A stretch of DNA of 64,000 bases from Proteus terrae subsp. cibarius (GTDB lineage: Bacteria; Pseudomonadota; Gammaproteobacteria; Enterobacterales; Enterobacteriaceae), in the NCBI RefSeq assembly GCF_011045835.1, contig NZ_CP047349.1, positions 2,356,001 to 2,420,000 on the forward strand. The letters are read 5' to 3'. Numbering within the stretch: the stretch's first letter is position 1; every line of letters starts with the position of its first letter. Shown one piece after another: positions 9,862-17,421 of the stretch. The translations under genes and the position numbers were made by a program. The notes under the pieces were generated by a model, which saw only the letters and a list, made by a program, of their open reading frames with translations, was not told the DNA's origin and made no database searches.

Positions 9862-9865
9862 TAAG

Positions 9866-10060
9866 TCACTTTTGCTGTATTGGTCTAACGAATGTTCCTT
9901 CTCCACCCTCTTTTTCATTAAAAAACCAAATTCCTTTTGGATACTCGGGAAGTGATACTAAATACATTATGCCTTCGTTAAATTCTTCAATAAGTAGAAT
10001 TGTTCCTTCACGATCGTCAATGCCATCAGTTTTCACAACAACGCTATCATTAACCTGCAT
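9866..10060 (-). CDS. dsrB: DsrB-like small protein
   Basis: This 64-residue protein ([20 protein letters not shown]...) aligns from memory with E. coli DsrB (62 aa) across its length: a KVNDxVxVKTDG start, an EEFxEGxMYLVSL core and the YPxGIWFFNE segment. DsrB has no known function; in E. coli it lies beside the small RNA dsrA and rcsA. Here its neighbours are cspC/E and mgtC. It has no membrane segment or signal. The fold is likely all-beta, judging from the alternating hydrophobic pattern. Confidence 0.7.
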   Translation of the reverse strand: MQVNDSVVVKTDGIDDREGTILLIEEFNEGIMYLVSLPEYPKGIWFFNEKEGGEGTFVRPIQQK

Positions 10061-10107
10061 TTTCTCTCCTGATAAATATTATCATTCTCTTTTTCTTTAT
10101 TTTACCC

Positions 10108-10144
10108 ATAAAGAAAAAGCCTGCCACCATAAGGTGACAGGCTT
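10108..10144 (-). terminator. Terminator of the cold-shock gene
   Basis: Minus strand AAGCCTGTCACC / GGTGGCAGGCTT (one G-U pair) with a 4-base loop, followed by TTTCTTT, lies 27 bases past the cold-shock stop. It is a strong intrinsic terminator, so dsrB is probably transcribed separately. Confidence 0.88.
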
Positions 10145-10170
10145 GAAGAAAATTTTTAAAAGGCTTTAAA

Positions 10171-10383
10171 TTACAGAGCTGTTACGTTAGCAGCTGCTGG
10201 ACCTTTTGCACCGTTTTCAATTGTGAATTCTACGTTCTGACCTTCAGCCAGAGTTTTGAAACCGTTACCTTGAATGGCAGAAAAGTGAACGAATACGTCT
10301 TTGCTTCCGTCTGCTGGAGTAATAAAACCAAAGCCTTTAGACTCGTTGAACCACTTAACTTGACCTTTCATTTTGTCAGACAT
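10171..10383 (-). CDS. cspC: Cold-shock-family RNA chaperone (CspC/CspE type)
   Basis: A 70-residue single cold-shock domain that binds single-stranded RNA/DNA and melts RNA structure. The RNP1 (KGFGFI) and RNP2 (VFVHFSAI) motifs are intact. Residues 6-53 read like E. coli CspC ([20 protein letters not shown]), while the C-terminus ([14 protein letters not shown]) is closer to CspE, so the paralogue assignment is uncertain. It is monocistronic, with a strong terminator downstream and a long AT-rich upstream region. Confidence 0.9.
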   Translation of the reverse strand: MSDKMKGQVKWFNESKGFGFITPADGSKDVFVHFSAIQGNGFKTLAEGQNVEFTIENGAKGPAAANVTAL

Positions 10384-10838
10384 GTGACTTTCCTATATAT
10401 CAATAAAACGTTGCCTTCTCGGCATCTACTGGCCTGAACTACCTATAACTTATGGGCACACATGAAGAAAACGGTCAAAAAGCGATGCTGTTTAAAACTC
10501 ATTAACTTAGAATGTCAATCATAAATCAGGTCTGTATTGAGGCCTTACTCATTAACGCATGAGACAAGTTTAATAGCAATAGTTTTATGCGTCTAAAGAT
10601 TAAAAAAATGCGAATTGCACATTAAAAATACAATTCTTCCTCTATTTTTATCACTGTGCATAAAATTTATTTGATATTTTATCTCTATTATTAACAACAA
10701 CTAAGAATATTCTTAATGGCCTAACAATAACAGTTAATGCCAGATTTAAAAAAAACTGTTCTACCCGCTTATCTTGTCCCCGTGATAATCTAGTAACAAG
10801 AAACAAGTTTGCAACATTCATCTCTTAAGGTGTTTACA
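10384..10838. other. Divergent intergenic region between cspC and ylaC
   Basis: About 455 bases without a gene. It must hold the cspC promoter/leader (minus) and the ylaC promoter (plus); GATAAT at 10784-10789 is a candidate ylaC -10 without a good -35. I do not see a reliable cold-box match. Confidence 0.4.
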
Positions 10839-11345
10839 ATGAATGTATTAAAAGAAATCTTAGAGCGTGATTTAGACCGGATCAATAAAGCAGAGAAAAG
10901 AGACGGAAAACCACATTTTAATAGTCAATTTTTAAAGAACCATATCTGGTTATGTATCAGCATGGTTCTCTCTTATGTATTACTCGCTGCGTTATTAATT
11001 TATTCACCTTACTTTGGTGTTATCTCACTCGTGCTTTTTACTGTGATGTTTTTAGTTATGGCTGGTATCTTGTTATTTGATATTAAGCCTATCTATAAAT
11101 TTGAAGATATTGGTGTTCTCGATTTGAGAGTTTGTTATAACGGTGAATGGTATACTTTTGAAAAACTCTCTGATGAAGCCATAAATGAGATCCACCAGCA
11201 CCCAGCGATATCTCAACAAATAAAAGAAGACATTCGTGAGATTATTAGTAAAAAACAAGAAATTCATTTTTACGATGTGTACTTGATGGCATTTGATCCC
11301 GTTCAACAATCAATTGCAGCATCACAATTATCTCCTCAAGCCTAA
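10839..11345 (+). CDS. ylaC: YlaC-family inner-membrane protein
   Basis: The predicted protein of 168 residues begins at ATG 10839, with AAGG eight bases upstream; an in-frame ATG 30 bases earlier lacks a ribosome-binding site. It matches E. coli YlaC in layout: a charged N-terminus (NKAEKRDGKP), two adjacent membrane helices (residues about 40-85), and a conserved cytoplasmic part beginning FEDIGVLDLRVCYNGEWY and ending KKQEIHFYDVY. The function of YlaC is unknown. Confidence 0.85.
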   Translation: MNVLKEILERDLDRINKAEKRDGKPHFNSQFLKNHIWLCISMVLSYVLLAALLIYSPYFGVISLVLFTVMFLVMAGILLFDIKPIYKFEDIGVLDLRVCYNGEWYTFEKLSDEAINEIHQHPAISQQIKEDIREIISKKQEIHFYDVYLMAFDPVQQSIAASQLSPQA

Positions 11346-11445
11346 TTTATTCTCCGTGTTACATATAAAACACGGGGAATAATTTCTATTATTTAGCCAC
11401 TTTGTTGATAAAGCAACCAAATAGATATTTAACCCACTTTTAACG

Positions 11446-11474
11446 TTGACACTCTGATATATCATCGTTATTAT
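11446..11474 (+). promoter_or_regulatory. Promoter of tRNA-Asn copy 1
   Basis: TTGACA (11446-11451), 17 bases, TATTAT (11469-11474), then a GC-rich discriminator (GCGCCTCG) typical of stringently controlled stable-RNA promoters. Confidence 0.85.
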
Positions 11475-11500
11475 GCGCCTCGTTCTCAAGAGAACTCGCT

Positions 11501-11576
11501 TCCTCCATAGTTCAGTCGGTAGAACGGCGGACTGTTAATCCGTATGTCACTGGTTCGAGTCCAGTTGGAGGAGCCA
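11501..11576 (+). tRNA. tRNA-Asn (GTT), copy 1
   Basis: A 76-base tRNA including the encoded CCA. The acceptor stem TCCTCCA pairs with TGGAGGA, the anticodon loop CTGTTAA gives anticodon GTT, and the T-loop is TTCGAGT. It has its own promoter upstream and terminator downstream. Confidence 0.97.
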
Positions 11577-11583
11577 AATTTAG

Positions 11584-11617
11584 AAAAGCCCGCACCATCA
11601 TAGTGTGGGCTTTTTGC
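11584..11617 (+). terminator. Terminator of tRNA-Asn copy 1
   Basis: AAAGCCCGCAC / GTGTGGGCTTTTT hairpin directly after the tRNA. The same element, slightly diverged, follows copies 2 and 3. Confidence 0.9.
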
Positions 11618-11718
11618 TTTCTTAGCTTTCACCATCTAAATCAGCTACCTAAATCCAATCTGTATCGTTATTTTGATTGACTAATAGATAGCTAATTTAT
11701 ATCTAGCAAGAGAAATAT

Positions 11719-12312
11719 CTAATCAGCGATCCCAACTATTTCTTGTTCTAAGTGTTTTTTATACGCTTTAATATCTTGTTCAATTTGTGGCTGTTTCACC
11801 ACATCAAACATTCCGAAGGTTTTTAATCCTTCCATACCTAAAAATTGATTCGCTTTATGGAATGGGAAATAGACAGCATCAATTCCTTTTCCTTCAAAGA
11901 ACTGTTCTTGCTCTTCAAAAGATTCAAAAGGTGCATTCCAAGTTACAGAAAGAAGATATTTCTTGCCTTGCAATAACCCCCCCGAGCCATATTTTTTCGA
12001 AGGATCTTTTCGCGTACGGCCATCATCAATAAACATTTTTCCGTATCCAGCACTAAATACATCATCAATGTATTTTTTTAAGATCCAAGGCCCTTCCATC
12101 CACCAGGCAGGCATTTGATAAATAATAACATCAGCCCATAAATATTTATCGACTTCTTCGTCATTATCATAACCATTATCAATACGTGTTGATTGCACAT
12201 TTATATGATGTGAAGACAATAATTCTGTGGCAACTTGCGTCAAATGGTCATTGAGCTTCCCTTCAGACCCATCAAACTCTTTTGCCGCATTAATAATAAA
12301 AACATTCGTCAC
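11719..12312 (-). CDS. mdaB: NAD(P)H:quinone oxidoreductase, MdaB-like
   Basis: A flavodoxin-fold FAD enzyme that reduces quinones by two electrons and protects against redox-cycling compounds. The 197-residue protein matches E. coli MdaB (193 aa) through its length: WADVIIYQMPAWWMEGPW, KKYIDDVF, DGRTRKDPSKKYGSGGLLQGKKY and FHKANQFLGME. The following -TWNAPFESF- segment is also conserved. It lies downstream of the AraC-type regulator on the same strand, so that regulator may control it. Confidence 0.9.
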   Translation of the reverse strand: MTNVFIINAAKEFDGSEGKLNDHLTQVATELLSSHHINVQSTRIDNGYDNDEEVDKYLWADVIIYQMPAWWMEGPWILKKYIDDVFSAGYGKMFIDDGRTRKDPSKKYGSGGLLQGKKYLLSVTWNAPFESFEEQEQFFEGKGIDAVYFPFHKANQFLGMEGLKTFGMFDVVKQPQIEQDIKAYKKHLEQEIVGIAD

Positions 12313-12402
12313 GTTTAAACTCCTTTATATACACATAGTTAATAAACTGACTGTAACGCAATTATCTATTACTACTTTAACTCATTTCTCCATTATTCTT
12401 GC

Positions 12403-13344
12403 CTAATAATCCAAAGATACCCTTTCTGAACTAGAGGCTTTTAATCGTTGAATATCTTTTAGTGGCGACAATCCAAATAATCGCTGATATTCACGACTAA
12501 ACTGTGATGGACTTTCATAACCCACAGTAAATGCTGCTTTAGAAACATCACTCATTTCAATTAGCATGATCCTTCTCGCTTCATTTAGTCGTAACCATTT
12601 TTGATATTGCAATGGTGTCATGCCAGTTCGATTTTTAAAGTGGAAATGAAATGAGGAGGTGCTCATACCCACTAACGTTGTTAGATCTTCAATTCGGATT
12701 GTTTCGCGATAATGTTGTTTAATCCAATCAAGAGCATGACTAATTTGCCGGCACTGAGGATGTTGCGAAGCTAGTAGTTGCTGACGCGCGCCATCGTTTG
12801 ATCGTAATAAGTAATAAAGGATCTCTTTTTGGATCAAAGGAGCAATAAACGGTGCATCTTCGGGTGTATCTATTAGTTTTATAAGCCTTGTTACTGCTTG
12901 TAGGATTGGTGCGGTTACTTGAACAATTTGTTGAGCTCGGATCTCGTTATTTTCTTGTAGTAATTCAAACTTATTTTCAGCTAACAGTTCAGGTAATAGA
13001 GCGAGATCTAATTTTAGCAATATTGCTAAAAAAGGCGTTTCTTTTGAAGCCTCACAAACTTTAGCAAAAGTGGGTATTTCTGATGATGTTAAAAGCATAT
13101 TCATAGGACGATAGCAATTTGTCTCTACCCCTATTGTTATCTGCTTTGCACCTTGCGCAGCAATAGCCAAACTTGGTTCATACATCCAGCCTTCTGATTC
13201 TGTAATAGAACTATACCGACATAACGCTAGACCAGAGACAACCGTATCCCACCCCCCGTCTTTATCTTTTGTATGTAGAAGAAGTGTTCTTTTAAAATGC
13301 TCAAACTCTAATACTATCGGTGTTGATAAATTTGTAGTATCCAT
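12403..13344 (-). CDS. AraC-family transcriptional regulator (YqhC-like)
   Basis: A 313-residue regulator with an AraC_N (PF06719-type) ligand domain over residues 20-180 and a C-terminal pair of helix-turn-helix motifs from about residue 200 (IRIEDLTTLVGMSTSSFHFHFK; VSKAAFTVGYESPSQFSREYQRLFG). Proteins of this build, such as E. coli YqhC, respond to aldehydes or other toxic small molecules and activate oxidoreductases. That fits the mdaB-like gene 91 bases downstream on the same strand. The inducer cannot be read from the sequence. Confidence 0.85.
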   Translation of the reverse strand: MDTTNLSTPIVLEFEHFKRTLLLHTKDKDGGWDTVVSGLALCRYSSITESEGWMYEPSLAIAAQGAKQITIGVETNCYRPMNMLLTSSEIPTFAKVCEASKETPFLAILLKLDLALLPELLAENKFELLQENNEIRAQQIVQVTAPILQAVTRLIKLIDTPEDAPFIAPLIQKEILYYLLRSNDGARQQLLASQHPQCRQISHALDWIKQHYRETIRIEDLTTLVGMSTSSFHFHFKNRTGMTPLQYQKWLRLNEARRIMLIEMSDVSKAAFTVGYESPSQFSREYQRLFGLSPLKDIQRLKASSSERVSLDY

Positions 13345-13586
13345 AGTCTCTGATTCTTCAATTTAGCCTGTGAATTCGTCAGATTGTATTACTAAATAGT
13401 TTGAAAAACTTTCTTTTAAAAAAGTACCTTATTTTTTCTTACCAAGGTAAGACATATTTCATCTAGTAGAAATATAATTTCGAGTATTATTTCTACTGAT
13501 AACCATTTATTTTTTATACATTTTTATCAAAAAAGAAACAATCTGATGCTCTCTTGAGCAAACAGTTATTTTTTTCATTTTTTTAC

Positions 13587-13615
13587 TTTACAAGGTGACT
13601 GAGGATAGCTATTAT
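13587..13615 (+). promoter_or_regulatory. Promoter of tRNA-Asn copy 2
   Basis: TTTACA (13587-13592), 17 bases, TATTAT (13610-13615), followed by the discriminator and leader segment (CGCCTCGTTCTCA) shared with copies 1 and 3. Confidence 0.8.
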
Positions 13616-13641
13616 TCGCCTCGTTCTCACGAGAACACGCT

Positions 13642-13717
13642 TCCTCCATAGTTCAGTCGGTAGAACGGCGGACTGTTAATCCGTATGTCACTGGTTCGAG
13701 TCCAGTTGGAGGAGCCA
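13642..13717 (+). tRNA. tRNA-Asn (GTT), copy 2
   Basis: Identical over 76 bases to copy 1, anticodon GTT, encoded CCA. Its own promoter lies upstream and a GCCCGCACTAT-type terminator downstream. Confidence 0.97.
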
Positions 13718-13723
13718 AATTTA

Positions 13724-13757
13724 GAAAAGCCCGCACTATCACAGTGCGGGCTTTTTG
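13724..13757 (+). terminator. Terminator of tRNA-Asn copy 2
   Basis: AAAGCCCGCACT / AGTGCGGGCTTTTT hairpin, perfect stem, immediately after the tRNA. Confidence 0.9.
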
Positions 13758-14015
13758 CTTTCTACTCATCAGCTATTTTTATTCCTTCATTTTTTATTTA
13801 TTTCCTTTGTATTCTTTACATCTCCGTCTTATGCATCTGCTATTTCAATTCCGCGTTAACTCAAAGTCATCAATAAAAGCGTGCGTTCTTATAGGATCAT
13901 TTAAATCAACACCTCTCCACTGACTATTTTTTAAACTCAAAACCACTTTATTTGATTTAAAAACTATAAATTAGTTATTTTTTAACCACTTAAACTATTA
14001 TTTCACTTTTTTTAC

Positions 14016-14044
14016 TTTACAAACTTCATCACCCTCGCTATTAT
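14016..14044 (+). promoter_or_regulatory. Promoter of tRNA-Asn copy 3
   Basis: TTTACA (14016-14021), 17 bases, TATTAT (14039-14044). The flanks resemble copy 2, including the ACTTTACAA stretch. Confidence 0.8.
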
Positions 14045-14070
14045 CCGTCTCGTTCTCACGAGAACTCGCT

Positions 14071-14146
14071 TCCTCCATAGTTCAGTCGGTAGAACGGCGG
14101 ACTGTTAATCCGTATGTCACTGGTTCAAGTCCAGTTGGAGGAGCCA
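14071..14146 (+). tRNA. tRNA-Asn (GTT), copy 3, T-loop variant
   Basis: Same as the other copies except that the T-loop reads TTCAAGT instead of TTCGAGT. This is a purine-for-purine change in the loop that should not disturb folding. It has its own promoter and terminator. Confidence 0.97.
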
Positions 14147-14153
14147 AATTTAG

Positions 14154-14186
14154 AAAAGCCCGCGCTATTATAGTGCGGGCTTTTTG
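14154..14186 (+). terminator. Terminator of tRNA-Asn copy 3
   Basis: AAAGCCCGCGCTA / TAGTGCGGGCTTTTT hairpin with one mismatch, immediately after the tRNA. Confidence 0.88.
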
Positions 14187-14419
14187 CTTTCTACCTTCTC
14201 TATTATCAATACCATTCCTATTTTCTTCCCTTTTATTTTTCAGATCTCATAGTCGTCTCAAATACGTTATCTCTTTATTTTTTATCTTTATTTTCAGTCT
14301 TCAATGTAGAGAAAATAACCATTAAAAAATGCTTACCTCCCCATTATTAGATTATCAGTTTTAGAAACACACAATATGTTGTTTATCTACGCACTTAAAC
14401 AAATATCGTCGATTGCCCT

Positions 14420-14448
14420 TTGACATATCAAATCACTCACTATATGAT
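14420..14448 (+). promoter_or_regulatory. Promoter of tRNA-Asn copy 4
   Basis: TTGACA (14420-14425), 17 bases, TATGAT (14443-14448). The flanking sequence differs from copies 1-3. Confidence 0.82.
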
Positions 14449-14467
14449 ACACGCCACTTAATGATGT

Positions 14468-14543
14468 TCCTCCATAGTTCAGTCGGTAGAACGGCGGACT
14501 GTTAATCCGTATGTCACTGGTTCGAGTCCAGTTGGAGGAGCCA
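14468..14543 (+). tRNA. tRNA-Asn (GTT), copy 4
   Basis: Identical to copies 1 and 2 over 76 bases. The GCCCGC-type terminator is absent; the next hairpin is an AT-rich one about 85 bases downstream. Confidence 0.97.
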
Positions 14544-14626
14544 TTTCTATTTGTGTCACCCTCGTAACCTTTTGATTTTATTCTCTGTTTCACCTTACAT
14601 AATTCCAAAAACATAATAAAAAAATG

Positions 14627-14657
14627 CGATTAAATAGTAGCTATTTAATCGTTTTCG
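14627..14657 (+). terminator. Probable terminator after tRNA-Asn copy 4
   Basis: CGATTAAATAG / CTATTTAATCG with a tiny loop, followed by TTTTCG. It lies between tRNA copy 4 and pyrC and would separate the two transcripts. Confidence 0.65.
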
Positions 14658-14741
14658 TATTAGCATTCATTTCCGGCTTGACTATCTAGTCCAATCCAAT
14701 CCTTGATCTTTCGATTTTCCTAAGACACACGGAGCCGGTAT

Positions 14742-15794
14742 ATGACCACTGCACAACCTATCACCCTCACTATTCGCCGTCCTGATGATTGGCATGTTCA
14801 CTTTCGTGATGATGACATGCTAAAAACTGTTGTTCCTTATACCAGTCGCTATTTTGGCAGAGCTATTGTCATGCCAAACCTTGTTCCACCAGTTACAACG
14901 ATTGAAGCTGCTCGCACTTATCGTGATCGCATCACAGCGGCTATTCCTACGGGAGATAACTTCGAACCGTTAATGACTTGCTATTTAACAGATAGCACAC
15001 TGCCTTCAGAAGTCGAACAAGGTTTCTTACAAGGTGTTTTTACTGCTTGTAAACTTTATCCTGCAAATGCAACAACCAACTCCAGTCATGGCGTATCAGA
15101 TATCACAAAGATTTACCCTATCTTAAGTGTGATGGAAAAAATCGGTATGCCATTGCTGATCCACGGCGAAGTAACCGCTTCAAATATTGATATTTTTGAT
15201 AGAGAAGCACGTTTTATTGATGGAGTTATGTCTCCTGTACGCAAGCAATTTCCTGAGCTAAAAATTGTTTTTGAACACATTACAACTAAAGAAGCAGCTC
15301 AGTATGTGTTAGAAGGAAACGAATTTCTTGGAGCCACCATCACTCCGCAACATTTGATGTTTAACCGTAATCATATGTTGGTTGGTGGAGTTAAACCTCA
15401 TCTATATTGCTTACCTATTCTTAAACGCAACGTTCACCAAGAAGCACTAAGAGAAGCTGTTGCATCAGGAAACTCTCGCTTTTTCTTAGGTACAGATTCT
15501 GCACCTCACTTACAACACCGTAAAGAATCATCTTGTGGTTGTGCAGGAGTATTTAATGCACCAACCGCACTGGCAGCTTACGCAACCGTATTTAAAGAAC
15601 TCAATGCATTACAAAACTTTGAAGCTTTTTGCTCTTTAAATGGCCCTCGTTTTTATGGTTTACCTGTTAATGAAGGAACAATCACATTAACTGAAAAAAC
15701 GGTTGAGGCACCAGCGCAAATCCTTTGTGGTAATGAAGCGCTTATTCCTTTCTTAGCAAATGAAAATATTCATTGGGATATCACTGTCGATTAA
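14742..15794 (+). CDS. pyrC: Dihydroorotase
   Basis: PyrC closes N-carbamoyl-L-aspartate to L-dihydroorotate in pyrimidine synthesis. At 350 residues it matches E. coli PyrC (348). Zinc ligands are visible at His18 and His20 (DWHVHFRD), and the lysine expected to be carboxylated lies in [14 protein letters not shown]. Further His ligands are in LLIHGEV and FEHITT, and the catalytic Asp is in LGTDSAPH. The start has GGAG eight bases upstream. As in E. coli, bssS is close by. Confidence 0.97.
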   Translation: MTTAQPITLTIRRPDDWHVHFRDDDMLKTVVPYTSRYFGRAIVMPNLVPPVTTIEAARTYRDRITAAIPTGDNFEPLMTCYLTDSTLPSEVEQGFLQGVFTACKLYPANATTNSSHGVSDITKIYPILSVMEKIGMPLLIHGEVTASNIDIFDREARFIDGVMSPVRKQFPELKIVFEHITTKEAAQYVLEGNEFLGATITPQHLMFNRNHMLVGGVKPHLYCLPILKRNVHQEALREAVASGNSRFFLGTDSAPHLQHRKESSCGCAGVFNAPTALAAYATVFKELNALQNFEAFCSLNGPRFYGLPVNEGTITLTEKTVEAPAQILCGNEALIPFLANENIHWDITVD

Positions 15795-15818
15795 TTCTTC
15801 CCCTTGATATTTATCTAA

Positions 15819-15867
15819 AATGCACCATATAACATTTGTTCGACTGTTAATGGTGCATTACTCTTTT
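15819..15867 (+). terminator. Terminator downstream of pyrC
   Basis: AATGCACCAT and ATGGTGCATT arms about 21 bases apart, followed by ACTCTTTTATC. Confidence 0.65.
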
Positions 15868-16005
15868 ATCAGAGCCAGCACACATTTTTTTGTTATAACA
15901 AAAATTTATCTTTTTAATCACGATAAATCTCGTATACTGAAAAGTAACCACTTTGTGTGGGAGCTTCTCTCTTAGTCAAAACCGGTTGTATGATTAGGAG
16001 GTATT

Positions 16006-16260
16006 ATGAGTAGAAAAAATGAAGTTATTCAGACACATCCTGTTGTAGGCTGGGACATTAGTACCGTTGACATCTACGATGCCATGATGTTGCGTTTACA
16101 TTATCTTCCTGAAAACGAACATCACCCAGAAAACGCAGTTGTAGATAAGACACTTTGGCTCACAACAGACATAGCTAGACAGTTGATTCACATTCTTCAA
16201 GCAGGTATTGATAAAATTGAATCATCTGAAGATTCTGTTTCAGACAACACCAAGCACTAA
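16006..16260 (+). CDS. bssS: BssS-family biofilm regulator
   Basis: This 84-residue protein has the same length as E. coli BssS (YceP), and NEVIQTHPVVGWDISTVD, YDAMMLRLHY and LWLTTDIARQ are nearly identical. BssS affects biofilm formation and indole/AI-2 signalling in E. coli; the molecular mechanism is unknown. A strong ribosome-binding site (AGGAGG) lies upstream. Its place next to pyrC is conserved with E. coli. Confidence 0.92.
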   Translation: MSRKNEVIQTHPVVGWDISTVDIYDAMMLRLHYLPENEHHPENAVVDKTLWLTTDIARQLIHILQAGIDKIESSEDSVSDNTKH

Positions 16261-16293
16261 TAAAAAGATCTAGAAAAGATAGCGAACGCAAAG

Positions 16294-16322
16294 CAGGAGT
16301 ACTTGGTACTCCTGTTCTCATT
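16294..16322 (+). terminator. Terminator of bssS
   Basis: CAGGAGTAC / GTACTCCTG perfect 9-bp stem with a 3-base loop, followed by TTCTCATTTT. Confidence 0.75.
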
Positions 16323-16554
16323 TTAGCCTCTCTATAACCCATCATCATATATTGGTTATATCCATATATGAACCAACTCTTACGATATAAAAACAATTAG
16401 TTATATAATGAATTAAATTACATTTAATGGAAATACAATCATAATCTTTTTATTCGATATATCTTCAAAAAAAGAACATATAAGCCGAATTGACATAAAA
16501 TGAGGTTATCTTTATTTTAATAAATTAAAACGGCTACAAACAAGGAAGTTATTT

Positions 16555-17157
16555 GTGAAAGTATTAATTATTGATGAATGTTTTTTTACTCGTAATGGTA
16601 TAAAACATTATTTTTCGAAGAAAAATGTAAGACATGAAATAATTGACATCTCATCTATACAAGAAGCAAATAATTATATTAATCACTCAATGCCAGATAT
16701 TATATTTATTGATCTTACAAGGTATTGTCGAGAAATAGCACATTGCCCACATTTGCAGTTTTTTTTCATTTCAACAAGAAGTTGTCGCCTTTATCTTTAT
16801 ATTGATGCAAACTACCCAGACAAAGAAAGACCTATCGCATTGACAAATAACTGTTTTATTCTCCCTAAGAAGATACTTCCTTGGGTGCTTGAAAAGACAT
16901 CTTTATTCACTTCTCGTTGCCAAGTTTTCTTTCCAACTTATAAACATTCATTATGTTCTATTTTCAGTTTACAAGAACAAAAAATTATTAATTATTGGAT
17001 GAATGAAATACCTAATCATCAAATTGCTAAAAAACTGTCCATTAGTAGTAGCACCGTATATTCACACAAAAGACATATTACCGAAAAAATTAATGTGAAA
17101 AATCGAATTGAATTATTTTTCATATATAACATTTTAAAATATATATACGAGAAATAA
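16555..17157 (+). CDS. LuxR-type regulator resembling RcsA
   Basis: A 200-residue protein with a degenerate receiver-like N-terminus (VLIIDECFFTRNGIKHYF) and a C-terminal LuxR helix-turn-helix (LQEQKIINYWMNEIPNHQIAKKL, then STVYSHKRHITEKIN). Length, arrangement and the HKR-I-KI pattern are close to RcsA (207 aa), the unstable accessory partner of RcsB. The start is GTG at 16555, with AGGAAG upstream. The usual receiver acid pair and phospho-Asp are not cleanly conserved, as in RcsA. It could also be another RcsB-interacting co-regulator; the DNA target is unknown. The local sequence is unusually AT-rich. Confidence 0.65.
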   Translation: MKVLIIDECFFTRNGIKHYFSKKNVRHEIIDISSIQEANNYINHSMPDIIFIDLTRYCREIAHCPHLQFFFISTRSCRLYLYIDANYPDKERPIALTNNCFILPKKILPWVLEKTSLFTSRCQVFFPTYKHSLCSIFSLQEQKIINYWMNEIPNHQIAKKLSISSSTVYSHKRHITEKINVKNRIELFFIYNILKYIYEK

Positions 17158-17227
17158 TCTTATTATATTTAAATCAAAAAACAGAAGAAAAAAGGAGTCC
17201 AATTCCCATTATTACTCACTGTAATTG

Positions 17228-17262
17228 AGGTGGCTAATATGCGTGTTGGCCACCTTAAATTT
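17228..17262 (+). terminator. Terminator after the RcsA-like gene
   Basis: AGGTGGC / GCCACCT arms with a 14-base loop, followed by TAAATTTATT. Confidence 0.6.
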
Positions 17263-17361
17263 ATTATAATATTATGTATGTAGGGTACATGTGATATTAA
17301 AATAATTAAACTGATCTAGTTCTATCTTATCGCAGATAAAGTAAAACTAATTTTTTGTGCG

Positions 17362-17399
17362 AGCACTTCACTCTTGATTTAATAAAGAGTGAAGTGCTT
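17362..17399 (-). terminator. Long stem-loop downstream of ttrA
   Basis: A perfect 14-bp inverted repeat (AGCACTTCACTCTT / AAGAGTGAAGTGCT) with a 10-base loop lies 22 bases past the ttrA stop. The U-tract is weak on both strands, but the length and position fit the 3' end of the ttrBCA transcript. Confidence 0.6.
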
Positions 17400-17421
17400 A
17401 TTTAAAATACCAAATTGATAA

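Noticed and set aside
11501..14543. tRNA-Asn cluster as a phage or island attachment site
   Set aside because: No integrase gene or direct repeat of the tRNA 3' end is associated with it; the tail module is 40 kb away.
14387..14614. 75-codon ORF opposite tRNA-Asn copy 4
   Set aside because: It is the antisense of the tRNA plus flanks, a common false gene; no ribosome-binding site or homology.
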